This document shows positions 18,165 through 27,515 of a stretch of 64,000 nucleotides of DNA, one piece after another; within the stretch, counting starts at the first letter, position 1, and every line of letters begins with the position of its first letter. The stretch lies in the NCBI GenBank assembly GCA_963717155.1, contig OY970326.1, positions 2,976,001 to 3,040,000 on the forward strand, read 5' to 3'. This stretch comes from G963717155 sp963717155 (GTDB taxonomy: Bacteria > Actinomycetota > Thermoleophilia > Gaiellales > JALYLC01). The position numbers and the translations under genes are program-made. The notes below the pieces were generated by a model. That model did not search any database and was not told the origin of the DNA. It was given only the letters and a program-made list of their open reading frames with translations.

Positions 18165-19538
18165 ATGCGAACAACGATCCTCGACACCGACCGCGAGCAC
18201 GTCTTCCACCCGTTCACGGTGCTCGGCCAGCACGAGTCCACCGGGCCGCTGATGATGGTGAGTGGGTCGGGCTCAACGGTTCGCGACCTGCAGGGGCGCG
18301 AGTACATCGACGCGATGGCGGGCCTCTGGTGCGTGAACGCCGGCTACGGGAGACGGGAGATCGCCGACGCCCTGCACGCGCAGGCCCTGCGCCTGTCCTA
18401 CTACCACTCGTTCTCGTCGATGGCGACGGACGTCCCCGCGCTGCTCGCCGAGCGGCTGCTCGCGCGCGCGCCAGTGCCGATGTCGAAGGTCTTCTTCGGC
18501 AGCAGCGGGTCCGATGCGAACGACACGCAGGTCAAGCTCGTGTGGTTCTACAACAACGCACTCGGCCGCACTGCCAAGAAGAAGATCATCGCGCGCGACC
18601 GTGGATACCACGGCGTCACGATCGCGTCTGCCAGCCTCACGGGTCTGTCGAGCATGCACGGGAGCTTCGACCTGCCCCTTCCGATGATCCGCCATACGAC
18701 GGCGCCCCATCGCCTGTGGGAGGCCGAGCCGGGCGCGACCGACGCGGAGTTCGTAGAGAAGCTGTGCGACGACCTCGAGACGATGATCCTCGCGGAGGGC
18801 CCCGACACCGTCGCCGCGTTCATCGCGGAGCCAGTGATGGCCGCCGGGGGCGTCGTCGTCCCGCCGGCCGGCTACTTCCCAGCGATCCAGAAGGTGCTGC
18901 GCCGCTACGACGTCCTGCTGATCGCCGACGAGGTCGTGACCGGCTTCGGGCGGCTCGGCCACTGGTTCGGGACCCAGGCGCTCGAGATCGAGCCGGACCT
19001 CATCACGATCGCCAAGGGCCTGACGTCTGCGTACGTCCCGCTGTCCGGCTGCCTCGTGTCGGAGCCCGTCTGGCGCGTGCTCGTCGAGGGAAGCGCCGGC
19101 GCGGCGTTCGGTCACGGGTACACCTACACATCCCACCCGATCGCGGCAGCCGCTGCCATGGCCAACCTCGACCTGATCGAGAACGAGGGGCTCGTCGAGC
19201 AGTCGGCACGACGGGGCGCCTACTTCCTTGCGCGCCTGCGCGACGCGTTCGACGACCACCCGATCGTCGGCGAGGTGCGCGGCCTCGGACTGATGGCAGC
19301 CGTCGAGTTCGTCGAGTCGCGCGATCCGGCACGCGCCTTCGACCCGAACCTCCGCGTCGGCGCGCGCATCACCCGCGCCTGCCTCGAGCGCGGCGTGATC
19401 ACGCGGGCGCTTCCGGCCGCAGACACGATCGGCTTCTCGCCGCCACTCGTGATCACGGAGCGCGAGATCGATACGATCATCGAGGTCGCGCGTGCGGCGA
19501 CCGATCAGGTCGCCGACGAGCTGCGCCGCGAGAACTGA
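18165..19538 (+). CDS. Class III (omega-amino acid/pyruvate-type) aminotransferase
   Basis: A 457-aa PLP enzyme with GSSGSDANDTQVK (phosphate-binding turn), DEVVTGFGRLG with Asp255 contacting the PLP nitrogen, and Schiff-base Lys284 in TIAKGLTSAY. The family acts on terminal amino groups such as beta-alanine, GABA, putrescine or taurine, usually with pyruvate as acceptor. The ATG at 18165 is favoured because the family N terminus (EHVFHPFT) follows it. It leads a cluster with an AcoX-like protein and the GcvP-like pair, spaced 3 and 22 bases. Its position suggests that it supplies or consumes the amino compound handled by that pair. Confidence 0.92.
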   Translation: MRTTILDTDREHVFHPFTVLGQHESTGPLMMVSGSGSTVRDLQGREYIDAMAGLWCVNAGYGRREIADALHAQALRLSYYHSFSSMATDVPALLAERLLARAPVPMSKVFFGSSGSDANDTQVKLVWFYNNALGRTAKKKIIARDRGYHGVTIASASLTGLSSMHGSFDLPLPMIRHTTAPHRLWEAEPGATDAEFVEKLCDDLETMILAEGPDTVAAFIAEPVMAAGGVVVPPAGYFPAIQKVLRRYDVLLIADEVVTGFGRLGHWFGTQALEIEPDLITIAKGLTSAYVPLSGCLVSEPVWRVLVEGSAGAAFGHGYTYTSHPIAAAAAMANLDLIENEGLVEQSARRGAYFLARLRDAFDDHPIVGEVRGLGLMAAVEFVESRDPARAFDPNLRVGARITRACLERGVITRALPAADTIGFSPPLVITEREIDTIIEVARAATDQVADELRREN

Positions 19539-19541
19539 CCG

Positions 19542-20675
19542 ATGGCCACCTCTGACATGCCTCGCCGACGGCTCGGGTTGATCGTCAACCCGCTCGCCGG
19601 GCTCGGTGGGCGTGTGGGGTTGAAGGGCACCGACGGGGCAGACATCCAGCGGCGCGCGCTCGAGCTCGGTGCGAGTCCGCAAGCGCCCGCGCGCGCGGAC
19701 CGGGCGCTCGCACGCCTCGAGTCCGAGCAGGCACGGCTCCACGTGACCGCCGCGGCGGCCGGAATGGGAGCAGATCTGGCCACCGCGCACGGCTTCGAGG
19801 TCGACGTGGTCGGAACCGCGCGCGCCACGACGACCGGCCAGGACACGCAGGACGCCGCCCGCGCGATGGCGGATCGCGGAATCGACCTCCTGCTGTTCGC
19901 GGGCGGCGACGGAACGGCGCGCGACATCCTCGCGGCGGTCGGTGCCGACGTCCCCGTGCTCGGGATTCCCGCGGGAGTGAAGATGCGCTCGGGCGTCTTC
20001 GCGGCGAGCCCGGAGGCGGCGGCGGATGCCGCGGCGCACTACCTGAGCCGGCCCTCCGCGGCCGCGCTGCGCGACGGCGAGGTCGTCGACCTGGACGAGG
20101 ACGCGTTGCGCGACGACCGCATCTCGGGCGAGCTCTACGGCTTCCTGCGCGTGCCGTCCGAGCGCACGCGAGTGCTCTCGGCGAAGAGCGCATCACCGGG
20201 CAGCGACGCCGCCGTCGAGGCCGTGTGCGAGGAGCTCGCGGACGAGATCCGGCGCGGCGGCCTGTACATCGTCGGCCCGGGGACGACGACGCAGCGCGTC
20301 CTGCAGCACCTCGGCATGCACGGGACGCTTCTCGGCATCGACGTCATCGAGGATGCTGCGCTGATCGTGCGAGATGCGAGCGAGCAGGAGCTGCTCGACG
20401 TCGCCGACGGCCAGGCCGCGACGATCGTGGTGGGCATCGTCGGAGGACAGGGCGTGCTCTTCGGCCGCGGCAACCAGCAGATCAGCGCCGAGGTCATCCG
20501 GCGCGCCGGGACGACGGCGATCGTGATCGTCGCGGGACTCGACAAGCTGCAGGCGCTCGATCCGCCGTGGCTGCGCGTCGACACCGGCGATAGTGAGGTC
20601 GACGGAATGCTCGCGGGGTACCGGCGCGTCCGCTACGCGCCCTCGATGAGCGCGCTGTACAAGGTCGCAAGCTAA
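19542..20675 (+). CDS. ATP-NAD kinase-like/AcoX family protein
   Basis: A 377-aa protein opening RRLGLIVNPLAGLGG, with the kinase-family GGDGT at residues 121-125 and GIPAGVKMRSGVFA, which is diagnostic of the AcoX-like branch of NAD kinases. It lacks the extra zinc or oligomer elements of housekeeping NadK. AcoX-type proteins sit in acetoin and related catabolic operons without a settled function, and NAD or another nucleotide may be the phosphate acceptor. It starts 3 bases after the aminotransferase stop. Its placement between an aminotransferase and the GcvP-like genes is unusual. Confidence 0.85.
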   Translation: MATSDMPRRRLGLIVNPLAGLGGRVGLKGTDGADIQRRALELGASPQAPARADRALARLESEQARLHVTAAAAGMGADLATAHGFEVDVVGTARATTTGQDTQDAARAMADRGIDLLLFAGGDGTARDILAAVGADVPVLGIPAGVKMRSGVFAASPEAAADAAAHYLSRPSAAALRDGEVVDLDEDALRDDRISGELYGFLRVPSERTRVLSAKSASPGSDAAVEAVCEELADEIRRGGLYIVGPGTTTQRVLQHLGMHGTLLGIDVIEDAALIVRDASEQELLDVADGQAATIVVGIVGGQGVLFGRGNQQISAEVIRRAGTTAIVIVAGLDKLQALDPPWLRVDTGDSEVDGMLAGYRRVRYAPSMSALYKVAS

Positions 20676-20697
20676 CGGTTCGAGTCAGGAGATCCGG

Positions 20698-22098
20698 ATG
20701 CCACCCTCCGCGCACCCCTACATGGCGAGCTCCGCGCCGGCGCTCAAGCAGGAGTTGCTCGAGGCGACCGGTGCGAGCAGCGTCGAGGAGCTGTTCGAGC
20801 AGATTCCCGAGAGCCATCGCCTGCGCGGCGAGCTGAACCTGCCGCCCGCGCTGGTCTCGGAGGTCGAGCTGCGCCGGCACCTGCTCGACTCCCTGCGCAA
20901 GAACGTCACCTGCGAGGAGACGCTGAGCTTCCTCGGCGGCGGCTGCTGGCAGCACCACGTGCCCGCGATCTGCGACGAGCTGGTCGCGCGCACCGAGTTC
21001 GTCACGTCGATCTGGGGCACTCCCTCGTCCGATCACGGGAGGAACCAGACCTGGTTCGAGTTCGCGAGCCAGCTCGCCGAGCTGATCGACATGGACTTCG
21101 TCGGCATGCCGGTCTACAGCTTCGGCTGCGCGGCGGGACACGCGATCCGCATGGCCTCGCGCATCACCGGTCGCCGCGAGGTGCTCGTGCCCGCGTGGAT
21201 GGATCCCGAGCGCCTCGCCGTCATCCGCACCTACTGCGAGCCGCGTGAGATGGCCCGCCACATCGACGTCGTCCTCGTCGATCATGACCCCGCGACGGGC
21301 CTCCTCGATCATGCCGACCTCGAGCGCAAGCTCTCCGCCGACACCGCCGCCGTGTACGTCGAGAACCCCTCGTACCTGGGGCTGATCGAGCCGGGGTCCG
21401 AGATCGCCCGGCTCGCCCACGCCGGCGGTGCCGAGCTGATCGTCGGCGTCGATCCGATCTCGCTCGGCGTGCTCGCTCCACCCGGCGCCTACGGCGCCGA
21501 CATCGTCGTCGGCACGACGCAGCCGCTCGGCGTGCACATGAGCTGCGGCGGCGGCGTCGGAGGCTTCATCGCGACACGGGACGACGAGCGCTATGCCCGC
21601 GAGTACCCGACGCTGATGGTCAGCCTCTTCGACACGATCGAGCCCGGCGAGCGCGGGTTCGGCCTCACCCTGTTCGAGCAGAACTCGTACGGCTCGCGCG
21701 AGCGCGGCAAGGACTGGACCGGCAACTCGGTGTACCTCTGGACGGTCGCCAACGCCGCGTACATGGCCCTGCTGGGGCCGCGCGGATTCGTCGAGCTCGG
21801 AGAGTTGATCCTGCTGCAGAGCCACTACGCGGCGAAACGGCTGGACGAGCTGCCAGGAATCAGCGTGAGCTTCCCGGCAGGGTTCTTCAAGGAGTTCGTG
21901 GTGAACGTCGACGGCACCGGCAAGACGATCGCCGAGATCAACCGCGAGCTCCGCGCGCGGAGCATCTTCGGCGGCGGCGACCTCTCGACGAGTCTCCCGG
22001 CTCTCGGACAGAGCGCCCTCTACTGCGTCACCGAGGTGCACTCGACGGCCGACATCGACCGCCTCGTCGACGCGCTCCGAGAGGTGACGGCAGCATGA
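20698..22098 (+). CDS. Glycine dehydrogenase subunit 1 (GcvPA)-like PLP-fold protein, divergent
   Basis: A 466-aa fold-type I protein related to GcvPA. The N-terminal NVTCEETLSFLGGGCWQHHVP matches the family's FLGAG-x3-H-x-VP element, and the C-terminal part is GcvPA-like (GQNSYGSRERG, then helical YLWTVANAAYM). The family's YTPYQ-x-E motif in the active-site loop is replaced by SIWGTPSSDHGRNQ (about residues 104-117), so glycine cleavage is doubtful. The stop overlaps the partner gene (ATGA), which supports an alpha2beta2 complex. No GcvT or GcvH gene is in the window. I infer a related decarboxylase or lyase with another substrate. Confidence 0.8.
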   Translation: MPPSAHPYMASSAPALKQELLEATGASSVEELFEQIPESHRLRGELNLPPALVSEVELRRHLLDSLRKNVTCEETLSFLGGGCWQHHVPAICDELVARTEFVTSIWGTPSSDHGRNQTWFEFASQLAELIDMDFVGMPVYSFGCAAGHAIRMASRITGRREVLVPAWMDPERLAVIRTYCEPREMARHIDVVLVDHDPATGLLDHADLERKLSADTAAVYVENPSYLGLIEPGSEIARLAHAGGAELIVGVDPISLGVLAPPGAYGADIVVGTTQPLGVHMSCGGGVGGFIATRDDERYAREYPTLMVSLFDTIEPGERGFGLTLFEQNSYGSRERGKDWTGNSVYLWTVANAAYMALLGPRGFVELGELILLQSHYAAKRLDELPGISVSFPAGFFKEFVVNVDGTGKTIAEINRELRARSIFGGGDLSTSLPALGQSALYCVTEVHSTADIDRLVDALREVTAA

Positions 22099-23651
22099 GC
22101 AAGCTACGCCGCTACCACGCAGCAGTCTGGGACGAGCCGCTCGTGATGGAGATGGGGCGTCGCGGCCGCCGCGGCTTCGTGCTTCCGGAGGCCGCGACAC
22201 GGGTACGCGATGCCGTCGGAGATGCGCAGAGCCTGGTACCCGAGGGCATGCGGCGCGGGTCCGAGCCGACGCTGCCCGAGCTCTCGGAGTTCGAGGTGCA
22301 GCGCCACTACCTGCACCTCGCGCAGGAGACGCTCGGGATGATGGGCATCAACCTGTTCGGCACGTGCACGATGAAGTACAACCCGCGGCTCGGCGAGGAG
22401 ATCGTCGCGCGGCCCGAGATCGCCCAGATCCACCCGTACCAGCACGACGAGACCATGCAGGGCGTGCTCGAGATCGTGTACGGCCTCGACCTGATCCTGC
22501 GTGAGCTGTCAGGCATGGACCAGTTCGTCTTCCAGGCCGGGGGTGGCGCCGACGCCGCGTACACGCACGCCTGCGTGACCCGCGCCTACCACGCCTCGCG
22601 CGGCGAGCTCGAGCAGCGCAACGAGGTGATCACGTCGATCCAGGCGCACCCGTGCAACGCGGCCACGGCCGCCGCCGCGGGGTTCAACGTCATCACGCTC
22701 CCGCTGGAGGAGGGCGGCTACCCGTCGCTCGACGCGCTGCGCGCCGCGGTCTCCAACCGCACGGCGGCGCTGATGGTCCCGAACCCCGACGACATGGGCA
22801 TCTACAACCCCGACATCGTCGAGTGGGTCGACACCGTCCATGCGGCCGGAGGCCTCTGCTTCTACGACCACGCCAACTTCAACGGGGTCATGAGCAAGGT
22901 GCGCGCCCGGCAGCTGGGCTTCGACGCCTGCATGTTCATGCTGCACAAGACGTTCGGGGCGCCCAAGGGCGGCGGCGGCCCTGCCGTCGGCGCGTACGGC
23001 TGCAGCGCCGAGCTGGCGCCGTTCCTGCCTGGCCCGATCGTCACGCACCCGGACGGGCGGTACGTCCTCGAGCAGCGGCCGGAGAGCCTCGGCAAGGTGC
23101 GCGAGTTCCTCGGCAACGTGCCGCAGATCGTGAAGGCCTACGCGTGGGCGCGGGCGATGGGCGCGGACGGGATCCGCGAGGCGTCGGACATCTCGGTGAT
23201 CGCCAACAACTACATGGAGGGCCGCCTGCTTGCGATCCGGGGCATCACGCGCTCGCATCCCGACGTGCACAAGCGGCGCATGGAGATGACGCGCTACAGC
23301 CTCGGGACGTTGACCGAGGAGACCGGGGTGACGGTGCTGGACGTGCAGAACCGCATGGTCGACTTCGGGATCGACGCGCCGTGGCTCAGCCACGAGCCGT
23401 GGGTGGTTCCCGAGCCCATCACGCCCGAGGCCGGGGAGCTGTGGTCGAAGGAGGACATCGACTACTGGATCGACGTGCTCGCCCACGTGTGCGACGAGGC
23501 CTACAACGACCCCGAGACGGTGAAGTCGGCACCGCACAACCATCCGATCCACAAGCTCGACTACACGGGCGCCAACGACCCCGATCGCTGGGCGACAACG
23601 TGGCGGGCGTACGTCCGGAAGCACGCGGCCAGCACGGCCGGGGTCACCTGA
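22095..23651 (+). CDS. Glycine dehydrogenase subunit 2 (GcvPB)-like PLP protein, divergent
   Basis: A 518-aa partner of the preceding gene with Schiff-base Lys285 in MLHKTFGAPKGGGGPAVG, matching the GcvPB LHKTF-x-x-P-x-GGGG signature. Nearby LCFYDHANFNGVMSKVR corresponds to the family's YYDGANLNAI-x-GK-x-R segment with Gly changed to His and other substitutions. The N terminus (LFGTCTMKYNPR) is GcvPB-like. PLP chemistry is therefore intact while the substrate surroundings differ. The end (KSAPHNHPIHKLDYTGANDPDRWATTW) is longer than in typical GcvPB proteins. Partner and gene order argue for one heteromeric enzyme. Confidence 0.82.
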   Translation: MSKLRRYHAAVWDEPLVMEMGRRGRRGFVLPEAATRVRDAVGDAQSLVPEGMRRGSEPTLPELSEFEVQRHYLHLAQETLGMMGINLFGTCTMKYNPRLGEEIVARPEIAQIHPYQHDETMQGVLEIVYGLDLILRELSGMDQFVFQAGGGADAAYTHACVTRAYHASRGELEQRNEVITSIQAHPCNAATAAAAGFNVITLPLEEGGYPSLDALRAAVSNRTAALMVPNPDDMGIYNPDIVEWVDTVHAAGGLCFYDHANFNGVMSKVRARQLGFDACMFMLHKTFGAPKGGGGPAVGAYGCSAELAPFLPGPIVTHPDGRYVLEQRPESLGKVREFLGNVPQIVKAYAWARAMGADGIREASDISVIANNYMEGRLLAIRGITRSHPDVHKRRMEMTRYSLGTLTEETGVTVLDVQNRMVDFGIDAPWLSHEPWVVPEPITPEAGELWSKEDIDYWIDVLAHVCDEAYNDPETVKSAPHNHPIHKLDYTGANDPDRWATTWRAYVRKHAASTAGVT

Positions 23652-23654
23652 CAC

Positions 23655-24614
23655 GTGGGCTCGCGGGTTGCGATCATCGGTGCCGGCACGATCGGCATCG
23701 GCTGGGCGATCGCGCTCAGCCGCGGCGGACTCGACGTCGTCCTGCACGATCTCGACGAGCAGCAGCTCGATCGCGCCATGCGCGAGGTCGCCGCGAGGCT
23801 CTCAGACCTCGAGTCCTTCGACCTGCTCGACGAGCCGCCGAACGCGATCCTCGCGCGCGTTGCCGCCGAGCGCGATCTCCGCGCAGCGGTCGCGGGCGCG
23901 GGATACGTCCAGGAGTGCGCGCCAGAGACCGTCGAGCTGAAGCGGCGGCTCCTGGGCGAGCTCGATGCCCTGACCCCGCCCGAGACGATCCTCGCGAGCT
24001 CGTCGTCCGCGATCACCGCGTCGGCGATGGCATCCGAGCTTCCGGGCCGCGCACGCTGCCTCGTGGTGCATCCCGGCAATCCCCCCTACCTCCTGCCGGT
24101 CGTCGAGATCGTTCCTGCGCCCTTCACCGCCGCGGACGTCGTCGAGCGGACCCATGTGCTGCTCGAGCGCGCCGGACTCTCCCCGGTGCGGGTGCGCGTC
24201 GAGCTCGAGGGCTTCGTGTTCAACCGGCTGCAGGGTGCGATGCTCCGCGAGGCGTACGCGCTCGTGCGGGACGGAGTCGCATCGGTCGCAGACATCGATC
24301 GGATCGTCAGCGACGGCCTCGGCAGGCGCTGGAGCGTGATCGGGCCGTTCGAGACCTCCGACCTGAACGTGCGCGGCGGCATCGCTGCACACGCCCAGCG
24401 CATGGGCCCGGCGTATGCGCGCATGGGGGCCGAGCGCGGCGACCGCTCGAGGTGGACCGAGGAGCTCGTGGCCCGGGTCGCCTCCGAGCGGCGCGCAGTG
24501 CTTCCGCTCGACCGCTGGGAGGAGCGGGTCGAGTGGCGTGACCGGGCGCTCATGCGGCTCGCGCAGGCCCGAAGGGCCATCGAGCCGTTCCCGCCCGCGC
24601 CCGAGGCCCCGTGA
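23655..24614 (+). CDS. 3-hydroxyacyl-CoA dehydrogenase family NAD enzyme (lambda-crystallin/carnitine-dehydrogenase-like)
   Basis: A 319-aa protein with an N-terminal Rossmann motif GAGTIGIGWA (residues 9-18), HDLDEQQ after the second strand (NAD preference), QECAPETVELKRRLLGELD and LASSSSAITAS, then a His-containing HPGNPPYLLPVVEIVP loop as in lambda-crystallin/L-gulonate 3-dehydrogenase and carnitine dehydrogenase. It probably oxidises a beta-hydroxy acid rather than a CoA ester. The GTG start is 3 bases after the GcvPB-like stop, so it ends the same operon. It would fit a pathway producing a hydroxy-acid. Confidence 0.85.
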   Translation: MGSRVAIIGAGTIGIGWAIALSRGGLDVVLHDLDEQQLDRAMREVAARLSDLESFDLLDEPPNAILARVAAERDLRAAVAGAGYVQECAPETVELKRRLLGELDALTPPETILASSSSAITASAMASELPGRARCLVVHPGNPPYLLPVVEIVPAPFTAADVVERTHVLLERAGLSPVRVRVELEGFVFNRLQGAMLREAYALVRDGVASVADIDRIVSDGLGRRWSVIGPFETSDLNVRGGIAAHAQRMGPAYARMGAERGDRSRWTEELVARVASERRAVLPLDRWEERVEWRDRALMRLAQARRAIEPFPPAPEAP

Positions 24615-24623
24615 AATCCGCCG

Positions 24624-27287
24624 TCACCAGGTCTTGCTGGACGCGACGACCGTCGGTCGTGCGAGACGAACGCGAGAGTCGACCGCGACACAGCCGCTCG
24701 ACAGCGCCTTGACCGGGTTCAGATCGAGGTCGGCGACCTCGGGCAGATCGTCCGCGAGCTGCGACAGCCGCAGCAGCAAGTCGGCGAGAGCCGAGTCGTC
24801 GGCAGGCGGGGCACCGCGGAAGCCGCGCACGAGCACTCCCGCCTTGCCGGCCCCGACGAGCTCGTGCGCGTCGATGTCCGAGAGCGGTGCGAGCCGGAAG
24901 CCCGCCTCGCCGATCAGCTCGGCCAGCACGCCACCGGGACCGAACGCGACGAGCGGGCCGAACATCGGATCCTGCGTGACACCGGCGAGCAGCTCCGCGC
25001 CCGCGCTGACCATCGGCTGGATCACGACCGGTCCGCCGATGCGAATCGCGGCTGCATGCACCGCATCCTCGTCGGCGAGCCCGAGCACGACGCCTCCGGT
25101 GTCCGACTTGTGCACCCCGGCCGCGGCCGTCTTGACGGCGACCGGGAAGCCGAGCTCACGGGCGGCGGAGGCCGCCTCGGCAGGGGTCTCGGCTCGCAGC
25201 TCGGGGACGACCGGGATGCCGTACGCCTCGAGCAGCGCCCGGCAGCGCACGGGATCGAGCCAGACCTCGTCAGCCGCCGACAGCGCATCGTCGACGAGCG
25301 ACCGCGCGCCGGCGCGGTCGATCCCCGGGAGCACCGGAGACAGGCCGACCGGCCGCCGCAGCCACTCGGCCCGCTCCACGGCGCGCCCCAGCGCCCGTAC
25401 GGCGGTCTCGGGGTAGGCGAAGCCCGGAACGGGCGCGAGCGATGCCGGAGTGCCGCCGGCCGCGAGGACGCAGGCGAGCACCGGCTTCCCCTCGGCGAGG
25501 GCAGCCGTCCGCGAGATCGCGGCCGCGACCTCGTCCGCACCCGCCACGACCGGCGGGACGAAGAGGGCGATCACCGCATCGATGCCCGGGTCGGCGAGCA
25601 GCAGCGGCAGCACGGACTCGTAGCTCACGGCGGTTGCAGAACCGAGCATGTCCACGGGATTCTCGAGGCTCGCCTCGGCGGGGAGCCTCTCGGCCAGGGC
25701 ACTCCGCGTGGCCTCGGAGAGCCGTGGGAGCTCGAGCCCTGCCCCGTCGCAGGCGTCCGCGCAGAGGATTCCGAGTCCGCCCGCGTTGGTGACCACGGCC
25801 ACGCGACGCCCCTGCGGCACCGGCTGCGACGAGAGGAGCGCCGCGAGATCTACGAGCTCGCCGAACGTCCGCGCCCGCACCACGCCGGCCTGCCGACAGA
25901 GCGCGTCGACCGCGACATCCGACCCGGCGAGCGCGGCAGTGTGAGAGCTGGCGGCGCGCGCACCCGTCCCTGTCGTCCCGCTCTTCATCACGAGGATCGG
26001 CTTGCGCCGCGCAACGCGACGTGCAATCCGCGCGAAGCGGCGAGGGTTGCCGAACGACTCGAGGTACAGCATCACGAGGTCGGTGCCGGGATCGTCCTCC
26101 CACCACTCGAGCAGGTCGTTCGAGGAGACGTCCGCCTTGTTCCCGATCGAGACGAACGCCGAGAGACCGAGCCCGCGGGCGTCGGCGCGTTCGAGGATGG
26201 CAAGGCCGAGCGCACCGCTCTGCGACGAGAAGCCGATCCTGCCTGGCGGGAACGCTCGCGGCGCGAACGTGGCGTTCAGTCCGGACGCAGCCGCCGAGAT
26301 GCCGAGGCAGTTCGGTCCTATGAGACGCGCGCCGTAGGCGCGCACGAGGGCGAGCAACGCGTGCTGTCGCTCGATCCCCTCCGGGCCGGTCTCGGCGAAG
26401 CCCGCAGAGATGACGCAGAGCGCGCGAATGCCGTGCTCCAGCGCCTCCCTCGCAGCGTCGAGCACGTGCGTCGCGGGGAGGCAGATGACGGCAAGGTCGA
26501 GCTCGTCGTCGATCTCGTCGATCGAGCGACGGCCGAGGACGCCCGCGACCGCATCGCCCGCACGATTCACGGGGTAGGCGACGCCGTCGAATCCGGCATC
26601 GAGGATGTTCCGGAAGAGCTCCCCCCCGATCGTGCCCCGACGCGCAGACGCGCCCATCACGACCAGGGCCCGCGGCGCGAAGAACGGACGTAGCGACGCG
26701 ACGACGCCGACGTGGTCGCGTGCGTCCATGCGCTCACGGGACGCATCGGTCGCGGCGATCCGCAGCCGTACCTCGATCACCCCGCCCTCGAGCGTGCGCC
26801 GTTGCTCGAAGCCGGCATCGCGGAGGACGCTCAACATCGCGACGTTCTGCGGCAGCACCTCGGCAAGGAACTCCTGCACGCCCTCGCGTGCAGCATGCGC
26901 GGCGAGCCGTTCCAAGAGCCGCGTCCCGATGCCGCGACCGTGCAGGCTGTCATCGACGGCAAACGCGACCTCGGCGACGCTGGCGTCGCGAAGGCGGGCA
27001 TAGGTCGCCAGCGCGACGATCCGCTCCGTGCCGCCCGGCCCGGACAGCTCGCCGAGCAGCGACCCGCGCTCGTGCCAGTCCGTGTGCAGGAAGGGCTCGA
27101 TCGCCCGTCGGTCGATCGTCACGGTCCCGTGGAAGCGCAGGTAGCGGCTGTCCCGCGAGAGTCCTGCGAAGAACTCGGCCACGGCCACGGCGTCGTCGGG
27201 CGTCGTGCCGCGCAGCCGTAGCGTGGAGCCGTCCTTGAGGATCACGTCCTCGGGCGAGGGACGCAGCAAAGCGGAGGTTGTAGTCAC
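24624..27287 (-). CDS. GNAT acetyltransferase fused to ADP-forming acyl-CoA synthetase
   Basis: An 887-aa fusion. The N-terminal GNAT domain (about residues 15-180) has the acetyl-CoA loop DDSLHGRGIGTRLLERL. It is followed by a CoA-binding domain (VMGASARRGTIGGELFRNI), a succinyl-CoA-ligase-like domain with phosphohistidine loop SSHTAALAGSD, and a C-terminal ATP-grasp (ELGFPVAVKTAAAGVHKSDTGGV cut here by position, not quoted further). Such fusions are either protein lysine acetyltransferases with a pseudo-synthetase part (Pat-like) or active acyl-CoA ligases; the conserved His favours retained synthetase chemistry. The GTG at 27287 is chosen because homology begins right after it. It is convergent with the preceding operon. 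Confidence 0.88.
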   Translation of the reverse strand: MTTTSALLRPSPEDVILKDGSTLRLRGTTPDDAVAVAEFFAGLSRDSRYLRFHGTVTIDRRAIEPFLHTDWHERGSLLGELSGPGGTERIVALATYARLRDASVAEVAFAVDDSLHGRGIGTRLLERLAAHAAREGVQEFLAEVLPQNVAMLSVLRDAGFEQRRTLEGGVIEVRLRIAATDASRERMDARDHVGVVASLRPFFAPRALVVMGASARRGTIGGELFRNILDAGFDGVAYPVNRAGDAVAGVLGRRSIDEIDDELDLAVICLPATHVLDAAREALEHGIRALCVISAGFAETGPEGIERQHALLALVRAYGARLIGPNCLGISAAASGLNATFAPRAFPPGRIGFSSQSGALGLAILERADARGLGLSAFVSIGNKADVSSNDLLEWWEDDPGTDLVMLYLESFGNPRRFARIARRVARRKPILVMKSGTTGTGARAASSHTAALAGSDVAVDALCRQAGVVRARTFGELVDLAALLSSQPVPQGRRVAVVTNAGGLGILCADACDGAGLELPRLSEATRSALAERLPAEASLENPVDMLGSATAVSYESVLPLLLADPGIDAVIALFVPPVVAGADEVAAAISRTAALAEGKPVLACVLAAGGTPASLAPVPGFAYPETAVRALGRAVERAEWLRRPVGLSPVLPGIDRAGARSLVDDALSAADEVWLDPVRCRALLEAYGIPVVPELRAETPAEAASAARELGFPVAVKTAAAGVHKSDTGGVVLGLADEDAVHAAAIRIGGPVVIQPMVSAGAELLAGVTQDPMFGPLVAFGPGGVLAELIGEAGFRLAPLSDIDAHELVGAGKAGVLVRGFRGAPPADDSALADLLLRLSQLADDLPEVADLDLNPVKALSSGCVAVDSRVRLARPTVVASSKTW

Positions 27288-27371
27288 GCACGTACCGTCG
27301 CGCGGCTCGCGTTGCCCGGCATCGGTGTGACGGCGCATCCCGACTGCGGACAACTACCTGTCGAGCACGTC

Positions 27372-27410
27372 GTGCGGCATTGCCGCAACCCGAAAGGGGG
27401 ATCGCCGCAC
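27372..27410 (+). other. Structured leader element upstream of the membrane protein gene
   Basis: A 7-bp stem (GTGCGGC at 27372-27378, GCCGCAC at 27404-27410) encloses a CCC-GAAA-GGG hairpin with a GNRA tetraloop (27389-27398). It lies about 105 bases before the ATG at 27516 in a 228-base gap that has no gene. I cannot match it to a known riboswitch class. Confidence 0.3.
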
Positions 27411-27515
27411 AGAACCGCCGCGTGCGCCCCGATGGCGGCTGAGCGGGGAAAGGGGAGGCTGCACGTACTGAGTCCGGGGGCGCAGGTCCCTTCCCGACAC
27501 GAAGGATGGAGCGAG

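Noticed and set aside
20698..23651. A standard glycine cleavage P-protein pair
   Set aside because: Active-site motifs differ in both subunits and gcvT/gcvH are absent nearby, so the standard name is not safe.
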